Shown here piece by piece: positions 40,048-50,131 of a DNA stretch of 64,000 nt. The position numbers and the translations under genes are program-made. This DNA is from an uncultured Acidobacteriota bacterium (GTDB taxonomy: Bacteria > Acidobacteriota > UBA6911 > RPQK01 > JAJDTT01): contig CATOST010000016.1 in assembly GCA_951812665.1 (NCBI GenBank), positions 1 through 64,000 of the forward strand. Direction: 5' to 3'. Under the pieces are notes generated by a model. The model searched no databases. It worked only from the letters and a program-made list of their open reading frames with translations, and had not been told where the DNA came from. Each line of letters begins with the position of its first letter. Positions within the stretch are counted from its first letter, which is position 1.

Positions 40048-41565
40048 TTGCCGGGCGGACTGACGGCTGTCGACTGGACCATCCTGCTTCTCTACGCCCT
40101 GGGAACCGTCTCCTTGGGCTACTACTACGGCCGCCGGCAGAAGACGACCCGGGAGTACTTTACGGGCAGCGGCCGGATGAACCCGATTCTCATCGGGTTC
40201 TCCATGTTCGCCACGCTGCTGAGCACCATTTCCTATCTGGCCGTCCCCGGGGAAGCCATCTCCAAAGGGCCGGGGGGACTGCTCAACTTCCTGGCCTATC
40301 CCTTCGCCTTCCTGATCGTGGCCTACGCCATCATTCCCGTCTATATGAGGAGCCGGGTGACCAGCGCCTATGAGCTCCTGGAAGAGCGGCTGGGTCTGGG
40401 AGTCCGGCTGTTGGGATCGGTGCTGTTCCTTCTGGTCCGCCTCATCTGGATGTCGCTCCTGATCTACCTGTCCGCCAAGGCCATGACCGTCATGATGGGG
40501 GTGGACCCGTCCTGGATCCCTATGGTCACCCTCCTGACCGGGCTGGTGGCGGTCCTGTACACCTCATTGGGTGGTCTTCGGGCGGTGGTGATCACCGACA
40601 CCGTCCAGACACTTCTCATGTTTGGCGGCGCCTGCCTGGCCATCGGCCTGGTGACCTGGGAGCTGGGCGGCCTGAGTTGGGTGCCCACCGGCTGGCAGCC
40701 TCACTGGGACGTTCAACCCCTGTTCAGCTTCGATCCCGGGGTTCGGATCAGCATGCTCGGATCCATCTTCTACGTCTTCGTCCTCACCGTCTGCACCGCC
40801 GGAGGCGACCAGACCATGGTCCAGCGCTTCATGGCGACCCGGGACGCCCGCGCGGCCCGCCGGGCCTACCTGACCCACCAGATCGTGAACGTCGTCATCA
40901 TCGTGTCTCTCTGGATGGTGGGATTCGCCCTGTTGGGATTCTTCCAGGAGTTCCCCGGGAAACTTCCTGCAGGGGTCGAGCTCACCCGGAACGGGGACGA
41001 CGTCTTCCCCTACTACATCGCCTACCTGCTCCCGCCGGGCATTTCGGGACTGGTGGTCTCCGCCATGTTCGCCGCGGCCATGTCCAGCATCGACTCCGGG
41101 GTCAATTCCATCACGGCGGTCGTCAGCAGGAACTTCCTGGCGCGCTTCGGCAGGCTCCCCGAGAGCGAGCGGGGACAAACCCGCATCGCCAAGATCCTGG
41201 CCTTCGTCATCGGGGGCCTCATCGTGGTGGGCAGCTCCTTCCTGGAGCAGGTGCCCGGAAACATATGGGCGGTCAGCAACAAGACGTCGTCCATTTTCGT
41301 GGCGCCCATCTTCGGGCTCTTCGTCTTCGCCTTCTTCGTTCCCTTCGCCAAGCCGTTGGGTGTCTGGGTGGGGACGGTTCTGGGTGTTACGGCCGCCGCG
41401 TTGACCGCCTTCTCCGGACCCATATTCGGAATGGATCCGGTCACGGGAGAGGACCCGGTCAGCTTCATGTGGGTGGCGCCGGTGGCCCTGACCGTGGACC
41501 TTTCCGCCGGGACGCTCATCAGCTATTGGCAGCACCGGCGGGGCCAAAGGAAAACTGCGCTATAG
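40048..41565 (+). CDS. Sodium:solute symporter (SSS/SLC5 family)
   Basis: A protein of 505 residues with about 13 membrane segments. Family landmarks are REYFTGSGRMNPILIG, FATLLSTISYLAVPGEA, SLGGLRAVVITDTVQ, GGDQTMVQRFMATRD and SGLVVSAMFAAAMSSIDSGVNS, the sodium-site helix. It imports a sugar, carboxylate or similar with Na+. The start is TTG 40048 with GAGGG close by; no better start is seen. Its 3' end overlaps convergent sialidase-like gene by six bases. The neighbour hydrolase makes sialic acid or another sugar a possible, unproven, substrate. Confidence 0.9.
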   Translation: MPGGLTAVDWTILLLYALGTVSLGYYYGRRQKTTREYFTGSGRMNPILIGFSMFATLLSTISYLAVPGEAISKGPGGLLNFLAYPFAFLIVAYAIIPVYMRSRVTSAYELLEERLGLGVRLLGSVLFLLVRLIWMSLLIYLSAKAMTVMMGVDPSWIPMVTLLTGLVAVLYTSLGGLRAVVITDTVQTLLMFGGACLAIGLVTWELGGLSWVPTGWQPHWDVQPLFSFDPGVRISMLGSIFYVFVLTVCTAGGDQTMVQRFMATRDARAARRAYLTHQIVNVVIIVSLWMVGFALLGFFQEFPGKLPAGVELTRNGDDVFPYYIAYLLPPGISGLVVSAMFAAAMSSIDSGVNSITAVVSRNFLARFGRLPESERGQTRIAKILAFVIGGLIVVGSSFLEQVPGNIWAVSNKTSSIFVAPIFGLFVFAFFVPFAKPLGVWVGTVLGVTAAALTAFSGPIFGMDPVTGEDPVSFMWVAPVALTVDLSAGTLISYWQHRRGQRKTAL

Positions 41566-42717
41566 CGACCAGCGAGCCTGGCGCAGAACCGCCCGGGGCG
41601 AGCTTGCCAGCTTCTCGTACCAGATGCTCAGCAGAGACCCGTCGTTCAGTTCGACCGTGGACGGATAACCCAGGTCTCCCGAGTGGCCGTCCGCCGAAAG
41701 CGTGACCGGTTCGGACCAGGAACGGCCGTTGTCGGCGCTCACCCGGGCCTGGTTGCCGTAGGGCAGGCGCCGATATCCGTAGGTCATGACCAGCCGGTCG
41801 TCCCGGAGCCGGAGCAGGTGGGAGGGGAGGCCCCAGACCCCGATGGGATGGGGCACCGACCAGGTCCGGCCGCCGTCTCCCGATTCCGATTGCAGGGTCT
41901 CCCGTTCGTTCGCGCCGTTGTGGTTCCGGATCTGGATGATGAGGGTCCCGTCGGCGGCCTCGATGCCGTGCAGCTCGTGATAGCCTTCCAAGCTGTCGCC
42001 TGGACGCAGGGGAATCCCGCCGGCCCAGCGCCAACTCTGCCCGTCATCGGCGGATTCGCAGGCGCCGATCCGGCCTTCTCCATGCCCGAACTGCTTTCCC
42101 GGGTAGAGCAATCGTCCGTCGGAGAGCTGAATGGGACCGTGGGGACTGTTGACGGGGACCCGGTAGGGGGCCGACCAGGTGTCGCCGCCGTCGGTGGAAC
42201 GGAGCATCCACCCTCCCAACAAGGCTTCACGGCGGTGGACCGGGATCCGGGCGTGGGCGGCCTTCCAGAGCGCCAACTTCTCATCCGGCCAAGCCTCTTC
42301 GCTCCCCGGACTCTCGCCCTGGACCCGGGCCAGAAGGTTCTGGTACGCCACCGAGGTGAAGGTGGTGACCAGCAGGCTGCCCTTTTGGGTTTCCAGGACT
42401 CCGGCGTCCCGGTCGTCGAGGGGGCCGTCCATCAGGACCCTGGGCCAAGTCCAGGTCCGGCCTTCGTCGTGGGATCGCATCAACTCCACCCATCCGAAGG
42501 GGCAGACGTGGCCTTCCCGCCCTCCGGAGCAGACCAGGAGCAGCTCACCACTGGAGCGACCCGCGACGGTGGGCCACCCGTGGTAGAGGTGGGGACGGAG
42601 ACTGACCACCGAGGTCTCTTTGACGGCGCCGGCGCGGGCACGGCGGCCGCTGGAGAGCGCGCTGATGGAAGTGACGGTGGCGGCGGTTCGGATCATCTCT
42701 CGTCGATTCATTTTCAT
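41560..42717 (-). CDS. Sialidase-like BNR/Asp-box protein, Tat-exported
   Basis: A protein of 385 residues. The N-terminus MNRREMIRTAATVTSISAL is a twin-arginine signal. Five Asp-box motifs are visible (SHDEGRTW, STDGGDTW, SADDGQSW, SGDGGRTW, SADNGRSW), the mark of a six-bladed sialidase propeller. Many such proteins are not true sialidases: the arginine triad cannot be confirmed, although Arg in LRPHLYHG, MLRSTDGG and GYRRLP are candidates. It would act in the periplasm or outside. The start at 42717 places the twin Arg at residues 5-6. It is convergent with the symporter and divergent from the PLP enzyme at 42918. Confidence 0.83.
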   Translation of the reverse strand: MKMNRREMIRTAATVTSISALSSGRRARAGAVKETSVVSLRPHLYHGWPTVAGRSSGELLLVCSGGREGHVCPFGWVELMRSHDEGRTWTWPRVLMDGPLDDRDAGVLETQKGSLLVTTFTSVAYQNLLARVQGESPGSEEAWPDEKLALWKAAHARIPVHRREALLGGWMLRSTDGGDTWSAPYRVPVNSPHGPIQLSDGRLLYPGKQFGHGEGRIGACESADDGQSWRWAGGIPLRPGDSLEGYHELHGIEAADGTLIIQIRNHNGANERETLQSESGDGGRTWSVPHPIGVWGLPSHLLRLRDDRLVMTYGYRRLPYGNQARVSADNGRSWSEPVTLSADGHSGDLGYPSTVELNDGSLLSIWYEKLASSPRAVLRQARWSL

Positions 42718-42917
42718 GGGTATCCTGGACTCCTGGGGTCGTCGGGCCGGTACGTGCGGCCACACTCCCTTGCGTTCCGCCGGGATGGGTGGCCGGTCGA
42801 GGACCGTGATGGCGTTTGACTCGGGCTGTTAGAGTATCCGCGGGTTGGGGGCGGCTTCAAGATCGAGGCCGCCGGATCCCGCCTCGGTTCAGTAACGAAG
42901 ACCATACAGGAGGTAGA

Positions 42918-44099
42918 ATGTCGGATCGTATTGACTCTTCAAAGGCAACCCGGCGCCTGGCCACGCGGGCCGTCCATGCCGGTGAGCCCGAACCTCGAAT
43001 CGAAGGGGCGTTGAGCATACCCATTTTCCAGTCGTCCACCTTCGAGACCGCGGGCGAGACGGACTACCATGCGGTTCGCTACCTCCGCTGCAACAACACC
43101 CCCAATCACCATTCCCTCCACGCCAAGCTGGCTTCGCTGGAAGCGGGTGAGGCGGCGGTCGTCGCCTCCAGCGGAATGGCCGCCATCACCACCACGCTGT
43201 TGACGTTGCTCTCACATGGAGACCACCTGTTGGCGCTGGAGGGACTCTACGGTGGGACTCACACCTTCGTCACTCGTGACCTGGCGGAATACGGGATCGG
43301 TCACGACCTCATGGACGGCAACCGTCCCGAGACCTGGTCCGCTCTCTTGAAACCGTCCACGCAAGCCATCTACGTGGAGACCATCACCAATCCCCTGATG
43401 CAGGTCCCGGATCTGGAACAGGTGGTTCGATTCGCGCGGAAGCATGGCCTCGTCTCCATCGTCGACAGTACTTTCGCCACGCCCGTCAACTATCGGCCCC
43501 TGGAATCGGGTTTCGACCTCGTCGTCCACAGCGGCACCAAGTACCTCAACGGTCATTCGGACCTGGCGGCCGGGGCCGTCATCGGGTCCGGAGAGTTGGT
43601 GCGCCGGGTGACCCACAAGTTGAATCACCTGGGAGGCGTCCTGGACCCTCATGCCTGCTTCCTGCTGCAGCGGGGGATCAAGACCCTGGTCCTGCGAGTG
43701 GGCCGGCAAAACGAGAACACCTTGGCGTTGGCCCGTTTCCTGGCGGCGCACCCGGCCGTCGACGCGGTCAACTATCCTGGTCTGGAGAGCCATGCTCAGC
43801 ACGGCCGGGCCCGGAAGCTCTTCTCCGGCTTTGGCGGGATGCTGAGCTTCGAGGTGCGGGGAGGGATCGAAGCGGCCGACCGGCTATTGGGTCGTCTTCG
43901 AATCCCCAAATCGGCTCCCAGCCTGGGAGGCGTGGAGACCCTGATCACCCGTCCCGTGACCACCTCCCATGCCGGCGTGCCGGCCAAGGAGCGGATCAGG
44001 ATGGGAATCTCCGACTCGCTGGTGCGGGTTTCCGTGGGCATCGAAGACCCTGGGGATCTGGTGGAGGATTTCGAGCAGGGTCTGAAAGGAATCTCGTGA
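42918..44099 (+). CDS. Cystathionine gamma-synthase/lyase-type PLP enzyme
   Basis: A protein of 393 residues of the Cys/Met metabolism family. PLP binds at Lys208 in VVHSGTKYLNGHSD; VVASSGMAAI, ETITNPLMQV and IVDSTFATPV are conserved family blocks, and GGVETLITRPVTTSHAGVP closes the substrate site. It could be a cystathionine synthase, gamma-lyase or O-acylhomoserine sulfhydrylase; sequence alone does not decide. AGGAGGT lies just before ATG 42918, which removes an upstream in-frame extension without similarity. It is divergent from the sialidase-like gene. Confidence 0.9.
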   Translation: MSDRIDSSKATRRLATRAVHAGEPEPRIEGALSIPIFQSSTFETAGETDYHAVRYLRCNNTPNHHSLHAKLASLEAGEAAVVASSGMAAITTTLLTLLSHGDHLLALEGLYGGTHTFVTRDLAEYGIGHDLMDGNRPETWSALLKPSTQAIYVETITNPLMQVPDLEQVVRFARKHGLVSIVDSTFATPVNYRPLESGFDLVVHSGTKYLNGHSDLAAGAVIGSGELVRRVTHKLNHLGGVLDPHACFLLQRGIKTLVLRVGRQNENTLALARFLAAHPAVDAVNYPGLESHAQHGRARKLFSGFGGMLSFEVRGGIEAADRLLGRLRIPKSAPSLGGVETLITRPVTTSHAGVPAKERIRMGISDSLVRVSVGIEDPGDLVEDFEQGLKGIS

Positions 44100-44215
44100 C
44101 GGCGAGGACCATACTCCGGCCCGGTGAGGTGTTCCGCTGCCGGTGGTGACTTTTGCCGCGGCCTGTCAGTAGACTGGAATCGAGAATCCGCATCAGTAAT
44201 AACAGGAGCCCATTT

Positions 44216-45586
44216 ATGAAGTCCGTGGACCAGCGATACCATGACGACCATCCCGAGTCTCTCCGTCTGTCCGGCGGAGGGCGCCGCGCCTTTCCCGACG
44301 GCGCCACGCACGACTCGCGTTGGATCACACCCTTTCCCCTCTACATGACCCATTCCAAGGGGGCCTGGAAGTGGGACGTGGACGGGAACCGGTACATCGA
44401 CTATGTCGTGGGGCATGGGGCGATCGTGCTGGGACATTCCCACCCTGCCATCGTGGAGGCGGTCAGGGAGCAGATGGGGCGGGGAACCCATGTCGGAGGC
44501 GCCACCGAGCTGGAAATCCGGTGGGCCGAGATCGTGAACAAGCTGGTCCCCTGCTCCGAGAAGGTCCGTTTCCACTCGTCGGGGACCGAAGCGGACCTGA
44601 TGGCCTTCCGCCTGGTCCGGGCCTACACCGGAAGGGACAAGATCCTCAAGTTTCACCACCATTTCCACGGCTGGAGCGACTACGTCGTCCTGAGTCCCGA
44701 GGGGGCTGCCGCCGGCGTCCCCCAGGGGACGGCAGGAACCGTGGTCCAGGTGGCGCCGGAGATCGGCGAGGTGGAGAGGGTTCTGGACCGCGACCCGGAA
44801 ATCGCCGCCGTGATCCTGGAGCCTACGGGGGCGTTGGGCGGTCTTCTGCCCGTCACGCCGGGATTCTTGCGCCAATTGAGGGAGGTCACCCGGAGGGTCG
44901 GCGTGCTCCTGATATTCGACGAGGTGATCACCGGGTTTCGCGCCTCCCTGGGGGGAGTCCAGGAACGCTACGGCGTCATGCCCGATCTGAGCACCCACGC
45001 CAAGATCCTGGCCGGCGGCCTTCCCGGAGCCGCCGTCGTGGGGAAGGAGGAGATCCTGGACATGATCCAGCACCGGGGAGACCCCGATTGGGATGCCCGG
45101 CGCCGGGTCGCCCATCCCGGCACCTTCAACGCCAATCCTCTTTCGGCCGTCGCCGGATCCACCTGTCTGGAGATTATGGATCGGGAGCCGGTCAACGATA
45201 CCGTCGACGCGATGACGGAAAGGCTCAAATCGGGGCTCACTCAGGTCCTGGCACGGCTGGGAATTCCGGGATTCGCCTATGGCCTTTCGTCCGGACTGTT
45301 CGTCGCCCTCGGCGTCGAGGGCGAGTGGGATGAAGAGAACGGCTGCTCCGTTTCCGACGCCATTCTCAAGGCAGCCAATGATCCGATCCGGGCCGGCGCT
45401 CTACGAAAGGCCCTCCTGAACGAAGGGGTGGACATCCAGGGAGGCTGGAGCTGGCGCCTGACCGCGTCCCATACCGAGGAGGACGTGGACTTCACGGTGG
45501 AAGCCTACGAAAAGGCGCTCCGGGCGCTGATTCGGGAGGGTTGGCCGGTTTCGGGGGTCGCAGCCGCGGAGACGGCAGCCCGGTAA
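44216..45586 (+). CDS. Glutamate-1-semialdehyde aminomutase-like class III aminotransferase
   Basis: A protein of 456 residues. Class III PLP enzyme: DGNRYIDYVVGHGAIVLGHSHP, HSSGTEADLMAFRLVR, LLIFDEVITGFR and the PLP Lys263 in HAKILAGGLPGAAVVG. The order and the GTFNANPLSAVAG block match the HemL group, which makes 5-aminolevulinate for haem. It is longer than typical HemL and there is no haem gene beside it, so a different substrate is possible. AGGAG is seven bases before ATG 44216. Confidence 0.8.
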   Translation: MKSVDQRYHDDHPESLRLSGGGRRAFPDGATHDSRWITPFPLYMTHSKGAWKWDVDGNRYIDYVVGHGAIVLGHSHPAIVEAVREQMGRGTHVGGATELEIRWAEIVNKLVPCSEKVRFHSSGTEADLMAFRLVRAYTGRDKILKFHHHFHGWSDYVVLSPEGAAAGVPQGTAGTVVQVAPEIGEVERVLDRDPEIAAVILEPTGALGGLLPVTPGFLRQLREVTRRVGVLLIFDEVITGFRASLGGVQERYGVMPDLSTHAKILAGGLPGAAVVGKEEILDMIQHRGDPDWDARRRVAHPGTFNANPLSAVAGSTCLEIMDREPVNDTVDAMTERLKSGLTQVLARLGIPGFAYGLSSGLFVALGVEGEWDEENGCSVSDAILKAANDPIRAGALRKALLNEGVDIQGGWSWRLTASHTEEDVDFTVEAYEKALRALIREGWPVSGVAAAETAAR

Positions 45587-45617
45587 CCCGATCCTGAACA
45601 CCGACAGTTCTTCAACC

Positions 45618-47006
45618 ATGACACGGTTGGTCGATTTCCTCTTCGGCGTTCGCAAGGAGGAGGTCAGACTCGCCGCGGTCCTGTTCTGCGGCTACGGCCT
45701 CATCCTCCTGACCTATTTCTTCCTGAAACCGGCGAGGGACAGCCTGTTTCTGGCCGGACCCGGTCCCAACAACCTTCCCGTGGTCTTCGTCCTGATCGCC
45801 CTGGTGGCTCTGCCGGTCACCCTCCTGTACGGAAGACTGGCCCGGATTCTGGACCTGGGACGCCTGATCAAGGCGACCAGCGCCGTTCTGATCGGCTGCC
45901 TGCTGCTCTTGCGTTGGCTGCTGGCGTTGGAGATCTGGTGGATCTACTACGCCTTCTACGTCTGGGTCGGCATCTACGGAATCCTGACCACGTCGCAGTT
46001 CTGGCTCTTCGCCAATTCGGTCCTGGATTCGACCCGGGCCAAGCGGATCTTTGGAGTGGTGAATCTCGGCGGCATCCTGGGTGCCATCATCGGAGGCGAG
46101 ACGGCCAGCTTTCTGGTCGGGGTCATGGAGGTCTCAACCCGGGACCTCCTGCTGTTCTGCGCCGGTTTCCTGGCCCTGTCGACCGTGCTTCTGAACCGGG
46201 CCGGAGGCCTCGGTCGAACCGCGGGCCCGACTGCCGCAACGGCGGCCCCGCTCCAGGAACCGGTGCGAAGCTCTCTGCGGAAGGTGCGCTCGATGCTCCG
46301 GGACCACCGCCACCTCGCCGGCATCGGGGGCCTCCTCTCCCTCACCATGCTGGTGGCCACGTTGGTGGACTTTCAGTTCAAGACCCTCGCCGTCCAGGCC
46401 TATCCGGATCAGCAGACGCTGGTTGCTTTCCTGGGGAAGTTCTACGGGCGCCTCAGCATGGTCTCTCTGCTTCTGCAGACGTTTCTGACTTATCGTCTGA
46501 TCCGGTTCTGGGGTGTGGCTGGAGCCATCCTGTTGCTCCCGTTGGGGCTGTTTCTCACGTCGTTGGGGATGTTGGCTGTCCCTTCGCTCTGGGGCGCCAT
46601 CCTCTTGAGGGGCATCGACGGCAGCCTCCGCACCTCCGTTGACAAGACGGGAAGGGAACTGCTCTTTCTGCCGGTCCCGCTCGAGGTCAAGAAGCGGGCC
46701 AAGGTGTTCATCGACCTCTTCGTGGATCGATGGTCGCGAGGCTTGGCCGGGGGCCTGCTGCTGGTCCTCACCTCATTCCTGCACTACTCGGTGAGTTGGA
46801 TCAGTGGAGTGGTCATGGTCCTGGCGGGACTCTGGGTGTTGCTGGCTCTGGTCGTCCGCCGCAAGTCCGTAACCGCCTTTCGCGGTGGTTGGTCCAAACC
46901 CCCGGCCGGCCGGGGGCCGCGGCTGGGATATTCCTCAGGAGCCAGCTCGCCAGGCGAGACCAGAACCGGGCGCACCGTGGATCTTCCGGCGCCCGGGGCG
47001 GCATAG
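45618..47006 (+). CDS. ATP/ADP translocase-like (Npt/Tlc family) transporter
   Basis: A protein of 462 residues with about 12 membrane segments. LILLTYFFLKPARDSLFLAG in helix 1 and KRIFGVVNLGGILGAIIGGE are characteristic of bacterial relatives of the rickettsial/chlamydial nucleotide carriers. DKTGRELLFLPVPLEVKKRAKVFID is a strongly conserved block of these proteins. In free-living bacteria their substrate is uncertain, and many of these may not carry nucleotides. The C-terminal 45 residues are polar, Gly/Pro-rich and variable. It begins 31 bases after the aminotransferase gene. Confidence 0.85.
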   Translation: MTRLVDFLFGVRKEEVRLAAVLFCGYGLILLTYFFLKPARDSLFLAGPGPNNLPVVFVLIALVALPVTLLYGRLARILDLGRLIKATSAVLIGCLLLLRWLLALEIWWIYYAFYVWVGIYGILTTSQFWLFANSVLDSTRAKRIFGVVNLGGILGAIIGGETASFLVGVMEVSTRDLLLFCAGFLALSTVLLNRAGGLGRTAGPTAATAAPLQEPVRSSLRKVRSMLRDHRHLAGIGGLLSLTMLVATLVDFQFKTLAVQAYPDQQTLVAFLGKFYGRLSMVSLLLQTFLTYRLIRFWGVAGAILLLPLGLFLTSLGMLAVPSLWGAILLRGIDGSLRTSVDKTGRELLFLPVPLEVKKRAKVFIDLFVDRWSRGLAGGLLLVLTSFLHYSVSWISGVVMVLAGLWVLLALVVRRKSVTAFRGGWSKPPAGRGPRLGYSSGASSPGETRTGRTVDLPAPGAA

Positions 47007-47151
47007 TTTCTCCGGAACCGGCGTGATTCCGCCTGGGATGGTGCCGGAGCGGGAAGATAGTTCGTGGTAGTCCCCCGCCTGTGCCAGAGTCGCCGTGCCC
47101 CTCAACTTGCCTTCCCTCGGCGTTGCGGATACAACCTGAATCGTCAATCCC

Positions 47152-47844
47152 ATGCGCGCCCACTATTTTCAGCACGTTCCCTTCGAGGGTCTCGGTTGCA
47201 TCCGGCCCTGGTTGGTCGCCGCCGGGTACGAGGTGACCTGTACGAGATTCTTCGAATCGGCGGAACTGCCGCAGTTGAACGCCGTCGATTTCCTCATCGC
47301 CATGGGCGGGCCCATGAGCGTCAACGACGAGGAGGAGCTGCCCTGGCTGGTTGCGGAGAAGCGGTTCATCCGCCGTGCCCTGGAGGCGGGCAAGCCGGTC
47401 TTGGGGATCTGCCTCGGCGCACAGCTCATCGCCAGCGCCCTGGGCGCCCGGGTCTACCCCAATGAGCTCAAGGAGATCGGCTGGTTTCCCCTGCGCGGGA
47501 TCGGCGGAGGCGCGGACTGCTTCCGGTTTCCCCAGAGCATCCAGGCTTTTCACTGGCACGGCGAGACCTTCGATCTGCCTCCCGGAGCGGTTCAGCTGGC
47601 GCGAAGCGACGGCTGTGAGAATCAGGCCTACCAGATCGGGAGAGTGGCCATCGGCATGCAGTTTCATCTGGAGACCACTCCGGAGGCGGCTGAGAAGCTG
47701 GTCGTCAACTGCCGGGCGGAACTGACCCCCTCCAGATACGTGCAGTCCGAGTCCGAACTCCTCCAGGTGCCGGCCGGCAACTATCGGGCCGTCAATGGAC
47801 TGATGGTGGAACTGCTCTCTTATTTGACAAGAGCCGGAAGTTAA
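47152..47844 (+). CDS. Class I glutamine amidotransferase-like protein
   Basis: A protein of 230 residues. The triad is visible: nucleophile Cys87 in VLGICLGAQL, and His172 and Glu174 in GMQFHLET. The oxyanion region is MGGPMSVNDE. Stand-alone members of this family hydrolyse gamma-glutamyl compounds or supply ammonia to a partner; no partner synthase is adjacent. Its stop overlaps the stop of the convergent PQQ dehydrogenase by four bases. Confidence 0.88.
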   Translation: MRAHYFQHVPFEGLGCIRPWLVAAGYEVTCTRFFESAELPQLNAVDFLIAMGGPMSVNDEEELPWLVAEKRFIRRALEAGKPVLGICLGAQLIASALGARVYPNELKEIGWFPLRGIGGGADCFRFPQSIQAFHWHGETFDLPPGAVQLARSDGCENQAYQIGRVAIGMQFHLETTPEAAEKLVVNCRAELTPSRYVQSESELLQVPAGNYRAVNGLMVELLSYLTRAGS

Positions 47845-50117
47845 CCTGGCCCGTTTCCGTCCTTGGACCGGTCCCGGCTCTGTTGCACCGGCAGGCTCCG
47901 GATCCACTCCCGGACCAGCCGGACTCCCTCTTCATCCACCACGTTGGAGGCGATGTGGGGCATGCGGCCCAAGCCCAGCATGGCCATGCGATGGGGGATG
48001 ATGGAACGTTCCGGGTGTCCCGGCACCACCAGCCGGGGCTGGTCCAGTTCGAAGCCGCCATGGGCGGCCAGGGTGTCGACGATGCCGGTCTGCTCCAGCG
48101 GCATGGAGCCGATCAACTGGAAGTCGGCGTTGCCGCCCCCCCACTTTACGTGACAGTGGGAGCAGTTGGCGTGAAGGTAGGCACGCGCCCGGCGTTCGGT
48201 CTCCAGATCGGGACTCCGGTAGTCGGCCAGCCGGCCCAGCTTCTCCGGCGGTACCGGTAGCGGCTTGGTGAAGACCCCCAGATGGTCCAAGGTCCGAAGC
48301 TGGTTGGCCACCACTCCCCCGTAGTCATGGTCCATGTTCATCTGCAGGGTGTTGACGCCCAGGACATACTTGGCGGCCGTGGTGTGGCAGAGGGTGCACT
48401 CGGCGCGGCTGGGGAACCGCCAGGTCTGCTCACTGGTCCCGCCGTCCGCCTCCCGAATGGTGAACGCCCGGTCCAGGCCCTTGCTTTCCAACAGATGGGC
48501 TTCGGTCTGCTCCTGGTTCCAGACATAGACGTAGCCCTTCCAGACCTGCGCTCCCACTTCGTCGGTTCCGGGAATCCGCTCGTGGTGCAAGAGCCTCGTC
48601 TCCAATCGCCTGAGGCTTTCCGGATTGCCCCTCTCCATTTCCAGGGCGAAGGTCTTGACCAGGACGGTCCCGTCGGGAAATTTCCAGCCTGGGGGGACTC
48701 CCGGCGCAGGTTGCGGGTAGATCACCGTGTCGTACTCGATCTGCGACAGGCCCGGCAGCGCGATGTAGCGCTCCTTGGCGGCATGGTCCGACCAGAGCGC
48801 CGCGTTCACCGAATAGGGGATCAGACCCGGAGCCGGCGTCATTTCCTCCGTGGAGGTGAACAGGCCGGTCTCGCTCAGCCGCCGGGGAAAATCGGCCGCC
48901 TGCCTGGGGGATTCGGGCCGTGGCACCAGACGATGGAGCTGGCCGCCGACGAAGTCCAGGAACATCAGTTCGTTCTGCTGGTCCTGACCGATGGCGACGA
49001 TTCGAAGCAGGGTGTCGGCCAACTGGCGGTGATTCTCGACGCGGGCGCCGTCGTAGTCCAGGGACCAGATCTTGCCGGTGTCGTGATCTCCGTAGATGTA
49101 GCTTTCCGCCAGCGGCGTCAAGCGCGTTCCCTGGTAGACGTAGCCTCCGGTAACGGACCGGAAATCGGTGTGGGAATGCTCCACCAGGGGAGGCAGGATG
49201 GGCGTGGGACCCAGGGGACGATCGGGCCGGAAGGGGTGGGTCGCCTCCATGACGCTCCAGCCATAGTTCCCCCCCTTTTCGATGATGTGGATCATCTCCC
49301 AGAGGTCCTGGCCGATCTCGCCGACCCAGAGACGGCGGGCCGGATCGAAGCTGAACTTCCAGGGCTGGCGGAGTCCATAGGCCCACACCTCCGGCCGAAA
49401 TCCTTCTCTCCCCACATAGGGATTGTCCGGCGGGATGCCATAGTTCTTTCCGGCGCCGGGACGATCCACGTCGATCCGGAGAATCGACCCCATGAGGTCG
49501 TCTGGGTTCTGGCCGGTCACCAGACTGTCGGCGATGCCGCTCGCATCGCCCGTGCCCAGGTAGAGGTACCCGTCCGGACCGAACCGGATGCAGCCCCCGT
49601 TGTGGCCGCCCGAAGGCCAAATAAGGAGGACCGTCTCCGAGTCCCGATCGGCGGTCAGGGGTGGCCCCGGGTTCGCCTGGTAACGGGAGAGTTGGCTGCC
49701 CTCCGGCAGTTCCTTGACGGGATCGTCCACCTGGCTCACGAAGAAATACCGGTTTTCCTGGAAGTCGGGATGGAACTCCAGCCCGTAGATGGTCTTCCCC
49801 ACGTCCATGAGCAGATGCTTCTCGGTGGCTCCGGGGCGATTCTCGAAGACGTAGATCTTGCCGTAGCGCTCGGCCACGGCGATGAGGTTGGTGCCGGGAA
49901 CCGTCGTCACCTCCAGAGGTTGTTCAAAGCGGATCTCCGGGAACGCGACCTCCGTGGTGAAGGGATCGGGCGGATCCGGCGTGCCGTGGACCCGCGAAGT
50001 GGTCCAGGGTTCCCGATGCTCGATTCCGACGGGCGGCGGATCCGATAGCGGCGACCAGAGGATGATCCCCGCCAGCACCGCGGCCAAAATTGCAGCCAGC
50101 AGAACTTTTCTGCCCAT
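47841..50117 (-). CDS. PQQ-dependent sugar dehydrogenase fused to a c-type cytochrome-like domain
   Basis: A protein of 758 residues with an N-terminal signal anchor. Residues 55-400 are a soluble-glucose-dehydrogenase-type propeller: GLEFHPDFQENRYFFVS, SGGHNGGCIRFGPDGYLY, YGLRQPWKFSFDP and GGNYGWSVMEA. The C-terminal half has two haem-binding CxxCH motifs, CTLCH and CSHCH, as in the TIGR03806-type extension I recall. It would oxidise an aldose in the periplasm and pass electrons straight to its own haems. Starts at 50117; the SDR gene is 14 bases upstream on the same strand. Confidence 0.87.
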   Translation of the reverse strand: MGRKVLLAAILAAVLAGIILWSPLSDPPPVGIEHREPWTTSRVHGTPDPPDPFTTEVAFPEIRFEQPLEVTTVPGTNLIAVAERYGKIYVFENRPGATEKHLLMDVGKTIYGLEFHPDFQENRYFFVSQVDDPVKELPEGSQLSRYQANPGPPLTADRDSETVLLIWPSGGHNGGCIRFGPDGYLYLGTGDASGIADSLVTGQNPDDLMGSILRIDVDRPGAGKNYGIPPDNPYVGREGFRPEVWAYGLRQPWKFSFDPARRLWVGEIGQDLWEMIHIIEKGGNYGWSVMEATHPFRPDRPLGPTPILPPLVEHSHTDFRSVTGGYVYQGTRLTPLAESYIYGDHDTGKIWSLDYDGARVENHRQLADTLLRIVAIGQDQQNELMFLDFVGGQLHRLVPRPESPRQAADFPRRLSETGLFTSTEEMTPAPGLIPYSVNAALWSDHAAKERYIALPGLSQIEYDTVIYPQPAPGVPPGWKFPDGTVLVKTFALEMERGNPESLRRLETRLLHHERIPGTDEVGAQVWKGYVYVWNQEQTEAHLLESKGLDRAFTIREADGGTSEQTWRFPSRAECTLCHTTAAKYVLGVNTLQMNMDHDYGGVVANQLRTLDHLGVFTKPLPVPPEKLGRLADYRSPDLETERRARAYLHANCSHCHVKWGGGNADFQLIGSMPLEQTGIVDTLAAHGGFELDQPRLVVPGHPERSIIPHRMAMLGLGRMPHIASNVVDEEGVRLVREWIRSLPVQQSRDRSKDGNGPG

Positions 50118-50131
50118 GCCGAACTCTCCTT

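Noticed and set aside
44216..45586. Definite hemL assignment
   Set aside because: Family blocks fit but no haem genes are nearby and the protein is longer than usual, so no gene symbol is given.
48282..50048. Plus-strand open frame of 588 codons
   Set aside because: Antisense to the PQQ dehydrogenase, whose propeller and haem motifs are clear.
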